From positions 1-33,880 of the forward strand of contig SBBH01000148.1 in NCBI GenBank assembly GCA_005239795.1: a DNA stretch of 33,880 bases. Reading direction: 5' to 3'. The translations under genes were made by a program, and so were the position numbers. Origin of the DNA: Planctomycetales bacterium. Lineage in GTDB: Bacteria; Planctomycetota; SBBH01. Each line of letters starts with the position of its first letter. Position 1 is the first letter of the stretch. The notes below the pieces were generated by a model. It saw only the letters and a list, made by a program, of their open reading frames with translations, ran no database searches and was not told where the DNA came from. Shown here in pieces: positions 7,778-18,993 of this stretch.

Positions 7778-9625
7778 CTACGCTCCAACCGCTTTGCCTA
7801 CGGCGAGGGTCCGCTGGGGCGGTTGGGGTTTGGAGGGCATGCCCCACAGGAAACCCTGGCCGTACCGGACGCCCAGCTTGCGCAGGGTTGCCAGGTCACC
7901 GGCGGTCTCGATCCCTTCCGCGATCACCTCGGCCCCCAGCGCCTGGGCCATCTTGAGGAGGCGCGACAGGGAGCGGCGCCGGCCGGCATCCTGGGAGATG
8001 CCGTCGATGCATTTCCGATCGATCTTGACGATTTCAGGCTCCAAAAGGATGAGGCTCTCCAGGCAGCTGTGGCCGAAGCCGACGTCGTCCATGGCGATGA
8101 GCATCCCGGCCTGCCTGAAGGCTTGGACCGGGCCCACGAGGTAGGAAGGCTCCCCGACGATCTGCTCTTGGCTGATCTCGATGCAATGGTTTTTCCGGGC
8201 TCCGGAGGGAAGGGACTTGAGGAGGCTCGAGACGGGGATTTCACTCGCCGTCACGGGGAACAGATTGATGTGCCTGCGCATCTGGGGGGCCAACGTCGCC
8301 GCGGCCGCCAGACAGGCGTTGAAGCATTGCCGGTCGACCTGTGTGAGGAGGCGCACCTCCTGGGAAAGCCGGAAGAATTCCGACGGCATCGGGAAGGAGG
8401 GGTCATCAGCGCGGCTCAGGATCTCGTATCCGATGATCCGTTCCTCTTCCAGCGCATAGATTGGGTGGAAGACGGGATCGATCTTGGCCTTCTTGCGGAT
8501 CCGCTTGCGGATCGTCGTGTGGAAGTGAATGTCAGGAACCCTCTCCGGCGCCTGTTCCCACGCGCAGACGATGCGGTTCTTGCCGGCGCATTTGCTTTGG
8601 TGCAGGGCGAAGTGGGCTTCGGCCAGGAGCTCGTCGACCGAAAAGACATCGGGGTCGACGGCCACGATGCCGAGACTGACCGTAATGTGCAGGCGATCTG
8701 TGCCATGGGCAATGGGAGGAGATGAGACCATCAGGCGGATTTTTTCCGCAACCTCGCACGCCTCCGCAGGCTTTGTCTGAGGCAGGAAGATGAGAAACTC
8801 GTCGCCGCCGACGCGGCCGGCGTAGTCGGTCGACCGGATTGCAGCCTTCAGGCGTTGGCTCGTCTCTTTCAAGACGAGGTCCCCGACGCCATATCCGAAT
8901 CGGTCGTTGATCTCCTTGAAATCGTCGAGGTCCGCCAGGAGGACGAGGAGGTTCGCCCCACCTCGCTGGAGCCAGTGGATCTCGTGCGAAAGGATCTGCT
9001 GAAGCCCCTGCCGGTTGAAGAGCTCCGTCAGGGGATCGAGGAGAATGAGGTGACTCAAATTCTTGTTGGCCGCTTGGATTTGTCGGGCGGCTTCGGCGAG
9101 TGCCGCTTCGGCTTTCTTGCGTTCGGTGATGTCATGGATGATCGCCGTCGTCATCCGCAGGCTTCCCAGGTGCATGACGTTCAAGGAGACCCGGACCGGG
9201 AACGTCGAACCGTCCTTGCGGCACCCCTCCGACTCGAAATGAGCCACGGCCTCGGCGTCAGGCGGTGCCGTCACCGGAGCGTCCCGATTCCCTAGGAAGG
9301 GAATCAGTTGGTCGATCTTAAGGCCCGTGAACTCGAAGGGGGGATAGCCGAAGAGGCGCGCCGCCGCGGGGTTTGCGGTCTCGATGATGCCGTTCTCGTC
9401 GGCCGTGAGGATGGCGTTGGGGGCGCTTTTCAGGATCGTGTCGATGCGGATTTTGGCGTAGGCCAGATCCTGGGCGTTCGCGCGCGCTTCGGCAGTTCCG
9501 GCGTCAATCTTCTGTTCAAGTGTTTCGTTGAGGGTTTTGAGCCTCTCCTCGGCTTTTTGGCGTTTGCGGATTTCTTCCTGCAGTCGGCGGATTGTCAGTT
9601 CCAGATTGCGCCTGGTGTCGGACAT
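7778..9625 (-). CDS. PAS-GGDEF-EAL protein (bifunctional c-di-GMP turnover candidate)
   Basis: PAS with HDITERKKAE linker; RSTDYAGRVGGDEF (RxxD I-site + GGDEF); EAL-type YEILSR, DDVGFGHSCLESL, VKIDRK, AEGIE, GQGFLWG. Confidence 0.9.
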   Translation of the reverse strand: MSDTRRNLELTIRRLQEEIRKRQKAEERLKTLNETLEQKIDAGTAEARANAQDLAYAKIRIDTILKSAPNAILTADENGIIETANPAAARLFGYPPFEFTGLKIDQLIPFLGNRDAPVTAPPDAEAVAHFESEGCRKDGSTFPVRVSLNVMHLGSLRMTTAIIHDITERKKAEAALAEAARQIQAANKNLSHLILLDPLTELFNRQGLQQILSHEIHWLQRGGANLLVLLADLDDFKEINDRFGYGVGDLVLKETSQRLKAAIRSTDYAGRVGGDEFLIFLPQTKPAEACEVAEKIRLMVSSPPIAHGTDRLHITVSLGIVAVDPDVFSVDELLAEAHFALHQSKCAGKNRIVCAWEQAPERVPDIHFHTTIRKRIRKKAKIDPVFHPIYALEEERIIGYEILSRADDPSFPMPSEFFRLSQEVRLLTQVDRQCFNACLAAAATLAPQMRRHINLFPVTASEIPVSSLLKSLPSGARKNHCIEISQEQIVGEPSYLVGPVQAFRQAGMLIAMDDVGFGHSCLESLILLEPEIVKIDRKCIDGISQDAGRRRSLSRLLKMAQALGAEVIAEGIETAGDLATLRKLGVRYGQGFLWGMPSKPQPPQRTLAVGKAVGA

Positions 9626-9744
9626 CGCTCCCCCTCCTGTCCTTTCACTGGCCGCCTTTTGCGCGCAACTGACAGACGACTACACGATATCCCCATTTAA
9701 GGGGGAGCGCAAATTCCATTCCTCTTCCAATGGGTCTGGACGAA

Positions 9745-11421
9745 TCAGAGGGTCATCTCATCAGCGGGAAGGGGAGGGCTGATCAAGAATCCCTGCACGG
9801 CGTCGCATCCGTAGGATTTGAGCTTTTTCAAGACCTCGTTTTTCTCGACCCCTTCGGCGATGACATGGAGGGAGAGGGCGTGCGCCAAGTCGATTGTCGA
9901 TTTCACGATGAGACGGGCCTGCTCCTGGTTGTCCATGTCGATCACGAAGGATTTGTCGATCTTGAGGGCGCTCACGGGGAGCTTTTTGAGATGGGACATG
10001 GAGGAGAACCCCGTGCCGAAGTCGTCAATCGTGAATTTTAACCCCATCTCGTGCAGGTTCTGGAAGACCTGCTGGACTTCCGGCGATTCGGTCAGGAAGA
10101 AGTTCTCCGTAATCTCCAGGCTCAGGTCGCCTGCCGACATCCCGTACACCTGGAGGATTTCAGCGATCTCACGGGGGAGATCCGCGTCCTCGAGGTTCCG
10201 CGAAGAGAGGTTCACAGCAACGGGAAATTTGCACCCCTGCCTTCGCCAGACACTCAACTGGTCCATCGCCTGCCGGAGCACATTTTGCGTGAGCGGCTTG
10301 ATGAGTCCCGAACGCTCTGCGAGCGTCACGAACTGGTCGGGGGAAAGGATCCCCCTCTGAGGGTGGTGCCAGCGGACCAGGGCCTCCATGCCGCAGAGCA
10401 GGCCCGTGCGCAGGTCCACCTGGGGTTGGTAGACCAGGAAAAATTCCTGGCGGTCGACCGCCCTGCGTAGGTCAGCCAGGAGTGCAAGGCGGTTCGGGTT
10501 GTACTGGTCCTTTTCCGGGGAGTAGAAAGCGTAATTGTGGAGGCTTCGCTTGGCGACATACATGGCGACATCGGCATGCCGGAGCAGAGTGTCGGCGTCT
10601 GATCCGTGCTCGGGGTGGAGGGCGATGCCGATCGACGCCCCGGAGGCCAGTGACAGGTCGTCTATAAGAAAGGGATCCTCGAGGGATTTCAGGATCTTCT
10701 TCGCGACCGTCTTAGAGACCTCGGCGTCGGCAGTGGGGAGGAGCAGGGCGAATTCATCCCCCCCCAGGCGGGCCAGGATGTCCCCCGGCTCAAGAGCCCT
10801 TTGGATGCGCCGCCCCACAAGCTGGAGCAAGGAGTCCCCACGGACGTGCCCCAGTGTGTCGTTGACCTCCTTGAAGCGGTCAAGGTCGATCAAGAGAAGC
10901 GCCAGGGGGCGCTGGCCCCGTCCCTCCGTATGCAAGAGCTCTTGCACGCGGGTCCGCAGAAGGGTCCGGTTGGGGAGATCCGTGAGCACGTCGTGGTAAG
11001 CCAGATGAAGGATCGTGTCCTCGGCGCGCTTGCGCTCCCGGCGCTCAGCCGCCTCGCGCAGTTCTCGATGGATCACGGGGAGGAGCCGGGCCGTCTGCCC
11101 CTTCATGATATAGTCGTGCGCGCCCGCCTTCATGGCCATTACGGCGCTGGCCTCGCCAATCGAGCCGCAGACAATGATGAAGGGGATGTCATGTTTCGTT
11201 TCCCGAAGGATTGCAAGAGCTTTCAGGACGTCGAATCTGGGCATCGTGTAATCCGAGATCACGAGGTCCCACGGCCCTCGGCTCAGGGCTTCCCGCATCG
11301 CCTCGGCCGTGTCGACGCGGTCATGGACCGGCTCGTACTCCCCGCGTTTCAAGTCCCGCAGGAGGAGTTCGGTATCCTCGACGGAATCCTCGACCACAAG
11401 GACTCGGAGGGGTTGGGGCAT
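9745..11421 (-). CDS. Receiver-GGDEF-EAL response regulator
   Basis: REC: VLVVEDSVEDTELLL, DLVISDYTMP; RLGGDEF; EAL: MEALVRWHHP, EITENFF, DDFGTGFSSMSHLKKLPVSALKIDKSFV, AEGVE. Confidence 0.93.
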   Translation of the reverse strand: MPQPLRVLVVEDSVEDTELLLRDLKRGEYEPVHDRVDTAEAMREALSRGPWDLVISDYTMPRFDVLKALAILRETKHDIPFIIVCGSIGEASAVMAMKAGAHDYIMKGQTARLLPVIHRELREAAERRERKRAEDTILHLAYHDVLTDLPNRTLLRTRVQELLHTEGRGQRPLALLLIDLDRFKEVNDTLGHVRGDSLLQLVGRRIQRALEPGDILARLGGDEFALLLPTADAEVSKTVAKKILKSLEDPFLIDDLSLASGASIGIALHPEHGSDADTLLRHADVAMYVAKRSLHNYAFYSPEKDQYNPNRLALLADLRRAVDRQEFFLVYQPQVDLRTGLLCGMEALVRWHHPQRGILSPDQFVTLAERSGLIKPLTQNVLRQAMDQLSVWRRQGCKFPVAVNLSSRNLEDADLPREIAEILQVYGMSAGDLSLEITENFFLTESPEVQQVFQNLHEMGLKFTIDDFGTGFSSMSHLKKLPVSALKIDKSFVIDMDNQEQARLIVKSTIDLAHALSLHVIAEGVEKNEVLKKLKSYGCDAVQGFLISPPLPADEMTL

Positions 11422-11428
11422 GGTCCTT

Positions 11429-11434
11429 ATTATA
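11429..11434 (-). promoter_or_regulatory. -10 element (TATAAT) 7 nt upstream of ATG 11421
   Basis: Reverse strand GAGCTATAATAAGGACCATG. Confidence 0.5.
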
Positions 11435-11448
11435 GCTCCTCTTGCAAC

Positions 11449-11910
11449 CTATGGGGTTTGGGGGCCAAGCGGCGGGGGTTCGTTTAAGACCAACCAGTAG
11501 AGTCCCATCTGCTCCACCGCCTGGGAAAATTGCTCGAAATCCACGGGCTTGCGGATGTAGCTGTTGGCCCCGTTGGTATAGCTTTCGCCGATGTCCTGCT
11601 CCTCGTTGGAGGAGGTGAGGACGACAACGGGGAGGAGCTTCGTGCGGGGGGCCTCCCGGATCCGTTTCAAGACCTCCAGGCCGCTCACCTTGGGGAGTTT
11701 AAGGTCCAGGAGGACAAGCTGAGGCATGGGGGCCGTTTTGCGGTCGGCGAAGGAGCCTTTTCCGAAGAGGTAGTCGAGCGCCTCGGCCCCGTCGCGGGCC
11801 ACGTGCACGGTGTTGGCGACGCGATGCTTGGAAAGCGCCCGCAACGTGAGGTCCTCGTCGTCGCGGTTGTCCTCCACGAGGAGGATGGTTTTGGGGGACG
11901 TTTTCTTCAT
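11449..11910 (-). CDS. Single-domain response regulator (Rcp1-like)
   Basis: ILLVEDNRDDEDLTLRAL, LVLLDLKLPKVSGLEVLKRIR, VVVLTSSNEEQDI, YIRKPVDF; start at 11910. Confidence 0.9.
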   Translation of the reverse strand: MKKTSPKTILLVEDNRDDEDLTLRALSKHRVANTVHVARDGAEALDYLFGKGSFADRKTAPMPQLVLLDLKLPKVSGLEVLKRIREAPRTKLLPVVVLTSSNEEQDIGESYTNGANSYIRKPVDFEQFSQAVEQMGLYWLVLNEPPPLGPQTP

Positions 11911-14525
11911 GCGCTCTCGCCTCCTTCGCGCGGCGCCTTGGGGAGTGTGAAATAGAAGGTGGTTCCGCTCCCTGTTTGCGATTCCGCCCAGACGCGGCCG
12001 CCGTGGCGATGGATCACGCGTTGGACGCTCGCCAGGCCGATCCCGTTCCCTTCGAACTCCGCCGGGTTGTGCAGGCGCTGAAAGACGCCGAAGAGCTTGT
12101 CCGCGTAGGCCATGTCGAACCCCACCCCATTGTCCCGGACGAAAAATATTTTTTCGCCCTCTTGAAGCACCATACCACATGCGATCTTCGCCGGTGAAGA
12201 GTGCCGGCTGAATTTCCAGGCATTGCCGATCAGGTTTTCAAAGAGGGTGCGTAGAAGCGAGAGGTCCCCTTCGGCGGTCATGCCGGGGGTGATCTCCCAC
12301 GCCACGCGGCGCTTCGGCTCCCTTTCTTCGAGTTCCTTGGCCGTCGATTCGGCGATCGCGCTCAAGTCGACCGTCTCGCGCCGTATCGGGGCCCGGGCCA
12401 GGCGTGAGAGGTTGAGGACGTCGTCGATCAAGCGGCCCATCCGCTGGCTGGCTGCCCGGACGCGCTGTAGATATTCCTGTCCCTTGGCGTCCAATTTCCC
12501 GCTGTAGTCCTCCAGGAGCGCCTGAGAGAATCCGTCAATCCCGCGCAGGGGGGCCCTAAGGTCGTGCGAAATGGAATAGCTGAACGATTCGAGCTCCTTG
12601 ACGGCGGCCTGGAGCGATTGCGTGCGTTCCGCCACGCGCTGCTCCAGGGAGGCGTTGACGCGGCGGATCTCCTCCTCCGATTTTTTGCGCTCGGTGATGT
12701 CGACGATAGAAGCGAGAATGCATAGCCCCTCGGGGGTCTCGATGGGGTTGAGGTCGATCTCGACGGGGATCTCTCGACCGTCTTTGTGCAGGCCGAAGAG
12801 GTCCCGGCCGGCTCCCATGGGCCGCGCCTGGGGGGCGGCGAAGAAGGCGTTGCGGTGGCCCGGATGCGCCTCGCGGAAGCGCGCCGGGACGAGATCCTCG
12901 ACGGGGCGGCCGATGAGTCCTTTCCGGGTCCACCCGAACAGCTTTTCCGTTTGATTGTTGACGAGCATGATCCGTCCCTTGCGGTCGACCAGGATCATGG
13001 CTGTCGGCGCCCCTTCGAGCGCCAGGCGGAACCGTTCCTCGGCCTTCTTGCGCTCGGTGATGTCGCGCACAAAGGCGTTAAAGGTCGTTTCCCCCCTGAA
13101 CGTGACGGGGGAGACGGAGAGCTCCACCAGGAATTCGCTTCCGTCGCGCCGGAGGGCTTCGATCTCGATCCGCTTGTTAAGGATGGGGCCCTCCCCCGTG
13201 GCGAGGAAATGGGCCAGCCCCCGGGCGTGCGCCTCCCGGTAACGCGCCGGCATGATGAGGTCGGCCAGGAGGGATCCGATCGCCTTCTCAGCGGGCCATC
13301 CGAAGATCTTCTCCGCCTGGGAGTTCCATCCGATGATCGTCCCGCGGGCATCCATGGCGATGACGGCGTCGATGGCGTTCTCCAGGATCAACCACATCTT
13401 CTCCTCGCTTTCCCGGAGCTCCTTTTCGGTCTGCTTTTGGGTCGCTTGCGTCAGTTCCAGGGATGCCGCCATGTCGTCGAAGGAACGGGCCAGTTCGCCG
13501 ATCTCGCCGCCGCCGACGCGTGTCCCGGACCGGGTGGTCAGATCCCCTTTCGCGATCCGTTGGATGGCCGCCAGGAGTATTTTGACAGGGCGCAACACCA
13601 GGAATTCGCTGCCGAGCCAAGCGGCGGCTATGATCAGGATCGTGACGATTGCCAGGGCCGACAGAGAGCGTTCGACGATCCTGTCGACGGGGGCGTAGGC
13701 GATCGACAGGGGAACGCCGACGGCGAGCCTCATGCCCGTCGCTTTCCCATCGGCCTCTCCCACGGAGAGGAAGGCGTACAGCCGTTTGACGCCGTCGAGC
13801 CCTTCGACTTCGCCGGTTCCATCGCGGATGGTCTGGGCCGCTTCGACCAAGGGGTGGCTGGGATGAAGTCTGCCGGTCCATTCCGGGAGAACGGGGCGGC
13901 GCGCCAGGACCGTCCCCTGGGAGTCGAAGAAGACGATGACGGTTCCCTCGGGCAACTCGATCCCTTCCAGAAACGTCTGGAGGAATTCGAGATTCATCGA
14001 GGCCCAGATCACCTGTTCCAACTTTCCGTCCTCGGTGTAGACGGGATAGGCGAAGCTGACCGTCGGCTTTTCGGTGACGTGGTCGATCTGGTAATTCCCC
14101 ATGGAAAACCGCCGGGTTTCCAAGGCGCGTTGGAACCACGACTGGTCCGAGAAATTGGAGACTTCCGTGGGAGCGATGGCGCTTGCGAGGAGATCTCCGT
14201 TCGGTTTGACCATCCCTAAATTTGCGTGACGGGGGTTCTGTTTGAGCACTTCGGTCAGGACGTCATTGGTGGTCTCGATGTCGCGGCGGCGCACCATCGG
14301 GAGTTTCGAAAGGGCGATGAGCAGTTGCTCTGTTCCCTGGATCACCTCGGTCTGTTGGGCGGAGGTCAAGCGGGCGATGTCGAGGATTTGGGTGTAGGCC
14401 TCGCGCTTGGCGCTTTGGCGCAGTTCCACCGCGGCGTAGCCGATGAGCGTCAACGGGGCAATGGTTGCCAACAGGATGAGGATCAGGAGGCGGCTACGGA
14501 AACTGCCGAGGGCCAGAGGCATCAT
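11907..14525 (-). CDS. Membrane sensor histidine kinase, Cache-HAMP-PAS-PAS-HisKA-HATPase
   Basis: Two TM segments flanking a Cache-like region; HAMP; two PAS with DITERKK linkers; H-box FSYSISHDLRAPLRGIDGFSQALLEDY; N/G boxes NLIGNAWKFS, VRDNGVGFDMAYADKLFGVFQRLH, GNGIGLASVQRVIHRHGG. 4-nt overlap with the receiver gene. Confidence 0.93.
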   Translation of the reverse strand: MMPLALGSFRSRLLILILLATIAPLTLIGYAAVELRQSAKREAYTQILDIARLTSAQQTEVIQGTEQLLIALSKLPMVRRRDIETTNDVLTEVLKQNPRHANLGMVKPNGDLLASAIAPTEVSNFSDQSWFQRALETRRFSMGNYQIDHVTEKPTVSFAYPVYTEDGKLEQVIWASMNLEFLQTFLEGIELPEGTVIVFFDSQGTVLARRPVLPEWTGRLHPSHPLVEAAQTIRDGTGEVEGLDGVKRLYAFLSVGEADGKATGMRLAVGVPLSIAYAPVDRIVERSLSALAIVTILIIAAAWLGSEFLVLRPVKILLAAIQRIAKGDLTTRSGTRVGGGEIGELARSFDDMAASLELTQATQKQTEKELRESEEKMWLILENAIDAVIAMDARGTIIGWNSQAEKIFGWPAEKAIGSLLADLIMPARYREAHARGLAHFLATGEGPILNKRIEIEALRRDGSEFLVELSVSPVTFRGETTFNAFVRDITERKKAEERFRLALEGAPTAMILVDRKGRIMLVNNQTEKLFGWTRKGLIGRPVEDLVPARFREAHPGHRNAFFAAPQARPMGAGRDLFGLHKDGREIPVEIDLNPIETPEGLCILASIVDITERKKSEEEIRRVNASLEQRVAERTQSLQAAVKELESFSYSISHDLRAPLRGIDGFSQALLEDYSGKLDAKGQEYLQRVRAASQRMGRLIDDVLNLSRLARAPIRRETVDLSAIAESTAKELEEREPKRRVAWEITPGMTAEGDLSLLRTLFENLIGNAWKFSRHSSPAKIACGMVLQEGEKIFFVRDNGVGFDMAYADKLFGVFQRLHNPAEFEGNGIGLASVQRVIHRHGGRVWAESQTGSGTTFYFTLPKAPREGGESA

Positions 14526-14600
14526 CCGAGTGTTTTTATTATAGTCATCGCACCCCCATGCCGCAGAGCAGGAAGTTGCGCTGGAGGCCCAGACGGTGGC

Positions 14601-14816
14601 TCAGCGCCAGAGTTGCTCGTAGTCGGGGGAGGGGCCTTCGCCGGCCTCTTTTCGGGCTTTCACCGCCTCGAGAACCCGGCGCTTTCCGGCCGCCTCAAAA
14701 AGCGTCCAGTTGGCGATCTCTTCCGTTGTGCGCAGGCACCCGATGCAGAGCCCCGTGTCGCGGGCGACGGCGCAAACGCCAATGCAAGGAGAGGGGGGAT
14801 CAGAGGGGGCTTGCAC
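14601..14816 (-). CDS. DUF1289 domain protein (small Cys-rich)
   Basis: PCIGVCAVARDTGLCIGCLRTTEEIANW; start GTG 14816, TATAAT at 14823-14828. Confidence 0.85.
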   Translation of the reverse strand: MQAPSDPPSPCIGVCAVARDTGLCIGCLRTTEEIANWTLFEAAGKRRVLEAVKARKEAGEGPSPDYEQLWR

Positions 14817-14853
14817 GGAATGATTATAAATGTCGAGGCGGGGGCCGAAAAGG

Positions 14854-14889
14854 TTGCTAAACTCTGACGTTGACGTTAGGATTACAGTT
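14854..14889 (+). promoter_or_regulatory. Candidate promoter and MerR-type operator of merR-suf operon
   Basis: TTGCTA (14854-14859), 17 nt, TAGGAT (14877-14882); dyad CTGACGTTGACGTTAG (14864-14879), 12/16 symmetric, lies in the spacer. Confidence 0.5.
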
Positions 14890-15381
14890 ATGGTTCAGAA
14901 CCTTCAGGATAAAAGGCTTCTCAAGATCGGCGATCTTGCCCGGGAGTCCGACAAGACCGTCCGGGCGCTCCGTTATTACGAGGAGCTGGGGCTCCTGGAG
15001 CCGGCGGACCATACCAAGGGAGGGTTTCGGCTTTACCATCCCGACGAGGTCAAGCGGGTCCATCTCATCGGGCAATTGCAGGAGCTCGGGTTCTCGCTCG
15101 ACAAGATTCAGGAGATCGTCGCCGCCTGGCGCAGGGGGCGTAAGGGGGAGGATGTGGCGCACCCTCTTCGCGCTTTCTTCGAAGGGGGGCTCGGCGATAT
15201 CCGCCGCAAGATCGCCCGGCTCCGGAAGATGGAAGCCGACATGCTCGAGGCTCTGCGGTTCCTAACCGCCTGTCGATCTTGTCAGGACGCCCCCGCGCGG
15301 GACCTTTGCTCGGGGTGCGAAAAGGGGGACCACCACGCGCAGTTGCCGTTCCTGATGGACGCGCTGGCCAGGGGGAAGTGA
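14890..15381 (+). CDS. MerR family transcriptional regulator with C-terminal CX2CX8CX2C motif
   Basis: LKIGDLARESDKTVRALRYYEELGLLEPADHTKGGFRLYHPDEVKRVHLIGQLQELGFSLDKIQEIV (MerR HTH); C-terminus ACRSCQDAPARDLCSGCEKGDHH. Confidence 0.9.
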   Translation: MVQNLQDKRLLKIGDLARESDKTVRALRYYEELGLLEPADHTKGGFRLYHPDEVKRVHLIGQLQELGFSLDKIQEIVAAWRRGRKGEDVAHPLRAFFEGGLGDIRRKIARLRKMEADMLEALRFLTACRSCQDAPARDLCSGCEKGDHHAQLPFLMDALARGK

Positions 15382-15390
15382 GAGGGAGCC

Positions 15391-16839
15391 ATGGCTGAAA
15401 CAAACGCAGGGATCCGCCGGATTACGGAGCAGGAATATAAATACGGGTTCGTTTCGGCGATTGAGACCGACACCATCCCGCGGGGTTTGAGCGAGGAGGT
15501 GATCCGCCTCATCTCGGCCAAGAAAAAAGAGCCCCCTTTCATGCTGGAGTGGCGCCTGAAGGCGTACCGCCACTGGCTTACAATGAAGGAGCCGGCCTGG
15601 CAGAACATCCATTACGCCCCGATCGACTACCAGGAGATGATCTACTACGCGGCGCCGAAGTCCCAAAAGGACCGCCCCAAGAGCCTGGACGAGATCGATC
15701 CCGAGGTGAGGAAGACTTTTGACAAGCTGGGGATCCCCTTGAAGGAGCAGGAGGTCCTGGCAGGGGTCGCGGTGGACGCTGTGATCGACTCGGTCTCGGT
15801 CGCAACCACCTTTAAGGAGAATCTCGGGAAGCTCGGCGTCATCTTCTGCTCGTTTTCGGAAGCGGTCGAGAACCACCCCGATCTCGTCAAGAAATACCTG
15901 GGCTCCGTCGTCCCGTACACGGACAATTTTTTCGCGACCCTGAATTCCGCTGTCTTCAGCGACGGCTCGTTCGCCTACATCCCCAAGGGGGTGCGCTGTC
16001 CGATGGAGCTGTCGACCTATTTCCGCATCAACGCGGCGGACACGGGGCAATTCGAGCGCACGCTCATCGTCGCCGATGAAGGGAGCACGGTCAGCTATCT
16101 CGAGGGATGCACCGCCCCCAAGCGGGACACCAACCAGCTCCATGCGGCGGTGGTGGAGCTGGTGGCCCTGGACAACGCCACAATCAAGTACTCGACCGTC
16201 CAGAACTGGTACCCCGGCGACAAGGACGGCAAGGGGGGGATTTACAACTTCGTCACCAAACGCGGCAAGTGCGCGGGGAGGAACTCCAAGATCTCCTGGA
16301 CACAAGTGGAAACCGGCTCGGCCATCACCTGGAAGTATCCGTCCTGCATCCTGCAGGGGGACGATTCCACGGGGGAGTTCTACTCGGTGGCGGTCACCAA
16401 CAACCGCCAGCAGGCCGACACCGGGACCAAGATGATCCACATCGGAAAGAACACGAAGAGCACCATCATTTCAAAGGGGATCTCGGCCGGCCATGGCCAG
16501 AACACCTACCGGGGGCTCGTCAAGATTTTGAAAGGGGCGACGCGCGCACGCAACTATTCGCAGTGCGATTCGCTCCTCATGGGAGACACCTGCGGCGCGC
16601 ACACCTTCCCTTACATGGAGGTCAAGAACGCCACGGCGCAGGTCGAGCACGAGGCGACCACCGCCAAGATCGGCGAGGATCAGATCTTCTACTGCCGCCA
16701 GCGGGGCCTCTCGGCGGAGGACGCCGTGAACATGATCGTGAACGGTTTTTGCAAGGAGGTTTTCCGGGAGCTCCCGATGGAATTCGCGGTGGAAGCCCAG
16801 AAGCTCTTGAGCGTGAGCTTGGAAGGGAGCGTGGGGTAA
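15391..16839 (+). CDS. sufB: Fe-S cluster assembly protein SufB
   Basis: [93 protein letters not shown]-like signature, [15 protein letters not shown]. Confidence 0.97.
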   Translation: MAETNAGIRRITEQEYKYGFVSAIETDTIPRGLSEEVIRLISAKKKEPPFMLEWRLKAYRHWLTMKEPAWQNIHYAPIDYQEMIYYAAPKSQKDRPKSLDEIDPEVRKTFDKLGIPLKEQEVLAGVAVDAVIDSVSVATTFKENLGKLGVIFCSFSEAVENHPDLVKKYLGSVVPYTDNFFATLNSAVFSDGSFAYIPKGVRCPMELSTYFRINAADTGQFERTLIVADEGSTVSYLEGCTAPKRDTNQLHAAVVELVALDNATIKYSTVQNWYPGDKDGKGGIYNFVTKRGKCAGRNSKISWTQVETGSAITWKYPSCILQGDDSTGEFYSVAVTNNRQQADTGTKMIHIGKNTKSTIISKGISAGHGQNTYRGLVKILKGATRARNYSQCDSLLMGDTCGAHTFPYMEVKNATAQVEHEATTAKIGEDQIFYCRQRGLSAEDAVNMIVNGFCKEVFRELPMEFAVEAQKLLSVSLEGSVG

Positions 16840-16840
16840 G

Positions 16841-17631
<791 letters not shown>

Positions 17632-17635
<4 letters not shown>

Positions 17636-18993
17636 TCCGGATGGTGTCCCGGGTCGAGGCGCCTGATTACCAGGCGGATTTCGCGCGGCTTGAAAAGACG
17701 CTCCCGGGCGGCTCGCGCTTGGTCCAGCTTCGCCGCGCAGCGTTCGAACGCTTCGCGTCGACGGGGTTCCCTTCCGTGCGCGACGAGGCCTGGCGCTTCA
17801 CGAATGTTGCGGCGATCGCGGGGACCCCCTTCCAGCCGGCCGTCCCCGGAGCCGAGGGATCGGTCTCGCGGCGGGATCTGGCAGAAGTCCTTCTCGGGAC
17901 CGGCGTGGAACTCGTCTTCGTGAACGGTTTTTTCGCGCCGGCGCTTTCTTCGTCGCGTCTTCCAGCCGGGGTCGCGGCGGGAAATTTTGCCGCGAGCCCC
18001 GATCGCCTCAATCCTCTCGAGGAAAGCCTGGGAACGGTCTTTCAAGTGCCAGAGACGCCGTTTGCGGCCTTGAACATGGCATTCTTCGCCGATGGCGCCT
18101 GGGTCCGTATCGGCCCCAAAGCGGTTGTGAAGGAGCCGATCCATCTGGTGTTCGTTTCCTTAACGGGGCCGGGACCGGATCCGCGTCCCCTGGCAATCCA
18201 TCCCCGGACATTCCTCCTGGTGGAGGAGGGGGGTCAGGCGCAGGTCGTCTCGAGCCACATCGGGCTTCCCAGCCCGGCAGGAGAAGCGGAAGGCCCCACG
18301 CGCCTTGTGAACGCCGCGGTCGAGATTTCGCTTTCAGAAAGTGCTGTTTTCACGCATACGCTCCTTCAGCAGGAGGGGGCGGGCGCTTTCCATGTTTCCT
18401 GCTGCGGTGCGCGCCTGGCCCGTGGCGCCCAATTCACCTCCCGCGTCGCGTCGGTCGATTCCCGCTTCGTTCGGAACGATCTATCGGTCCTCCTGGGCGG
18501 CGAGGGGGCGGGATGCACCTTGGACGGCCTCTTCCTGACGCGGCTTTCTGAGCACGTCGACAACCATACGTCGATCGACCACGCGGCGCCGCACACCTCA
18601 AGCCGCGAACTCTACAAGGGGGTTCTGGACGGCTCCTCCACGGGCGTCTTCAACGGCCGCATCACCGTGCGCCCCGGCGCCCAGAAGACGGACGCCCGCC
18701 AGGCGAGCCGGAACCTGCTCCTCTCGGAAGAGGCGCTCGTCAGCACCAATCCCCAGCTCCAGATCGACGCCGACGACGTGAAATGCTCCCACGGCGCGAC
18801 GGTGGGGCAGCTCGACGAGGAAGCGGTATTCTACTTGCGCTCGCGCGGGATCGGCCTCGCCGAGGCGCGCAATCTCGTGATCCTCGCCTTCGCCGAAGAG
18901 GTGATCGGGCGGATCGAGCCGGCGCCGCTTCGCGCGCGATTGGAGGAGACCCTGAAAAGCCATCTGCCGGCCGCAACGGGAGCACTCGCATGA
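17632..18993 (+). CDS. sufD: Fe-S cluster assembly protein SufD
   Basis: [92 protein letters not shown]. Confidence 0.97.

Noticed and set aside
12786-14219. 477-aa plus ORF opposite the histidine kinase
   Set aside because: Shadow ORF; the kinase frame has all conserved boxes.
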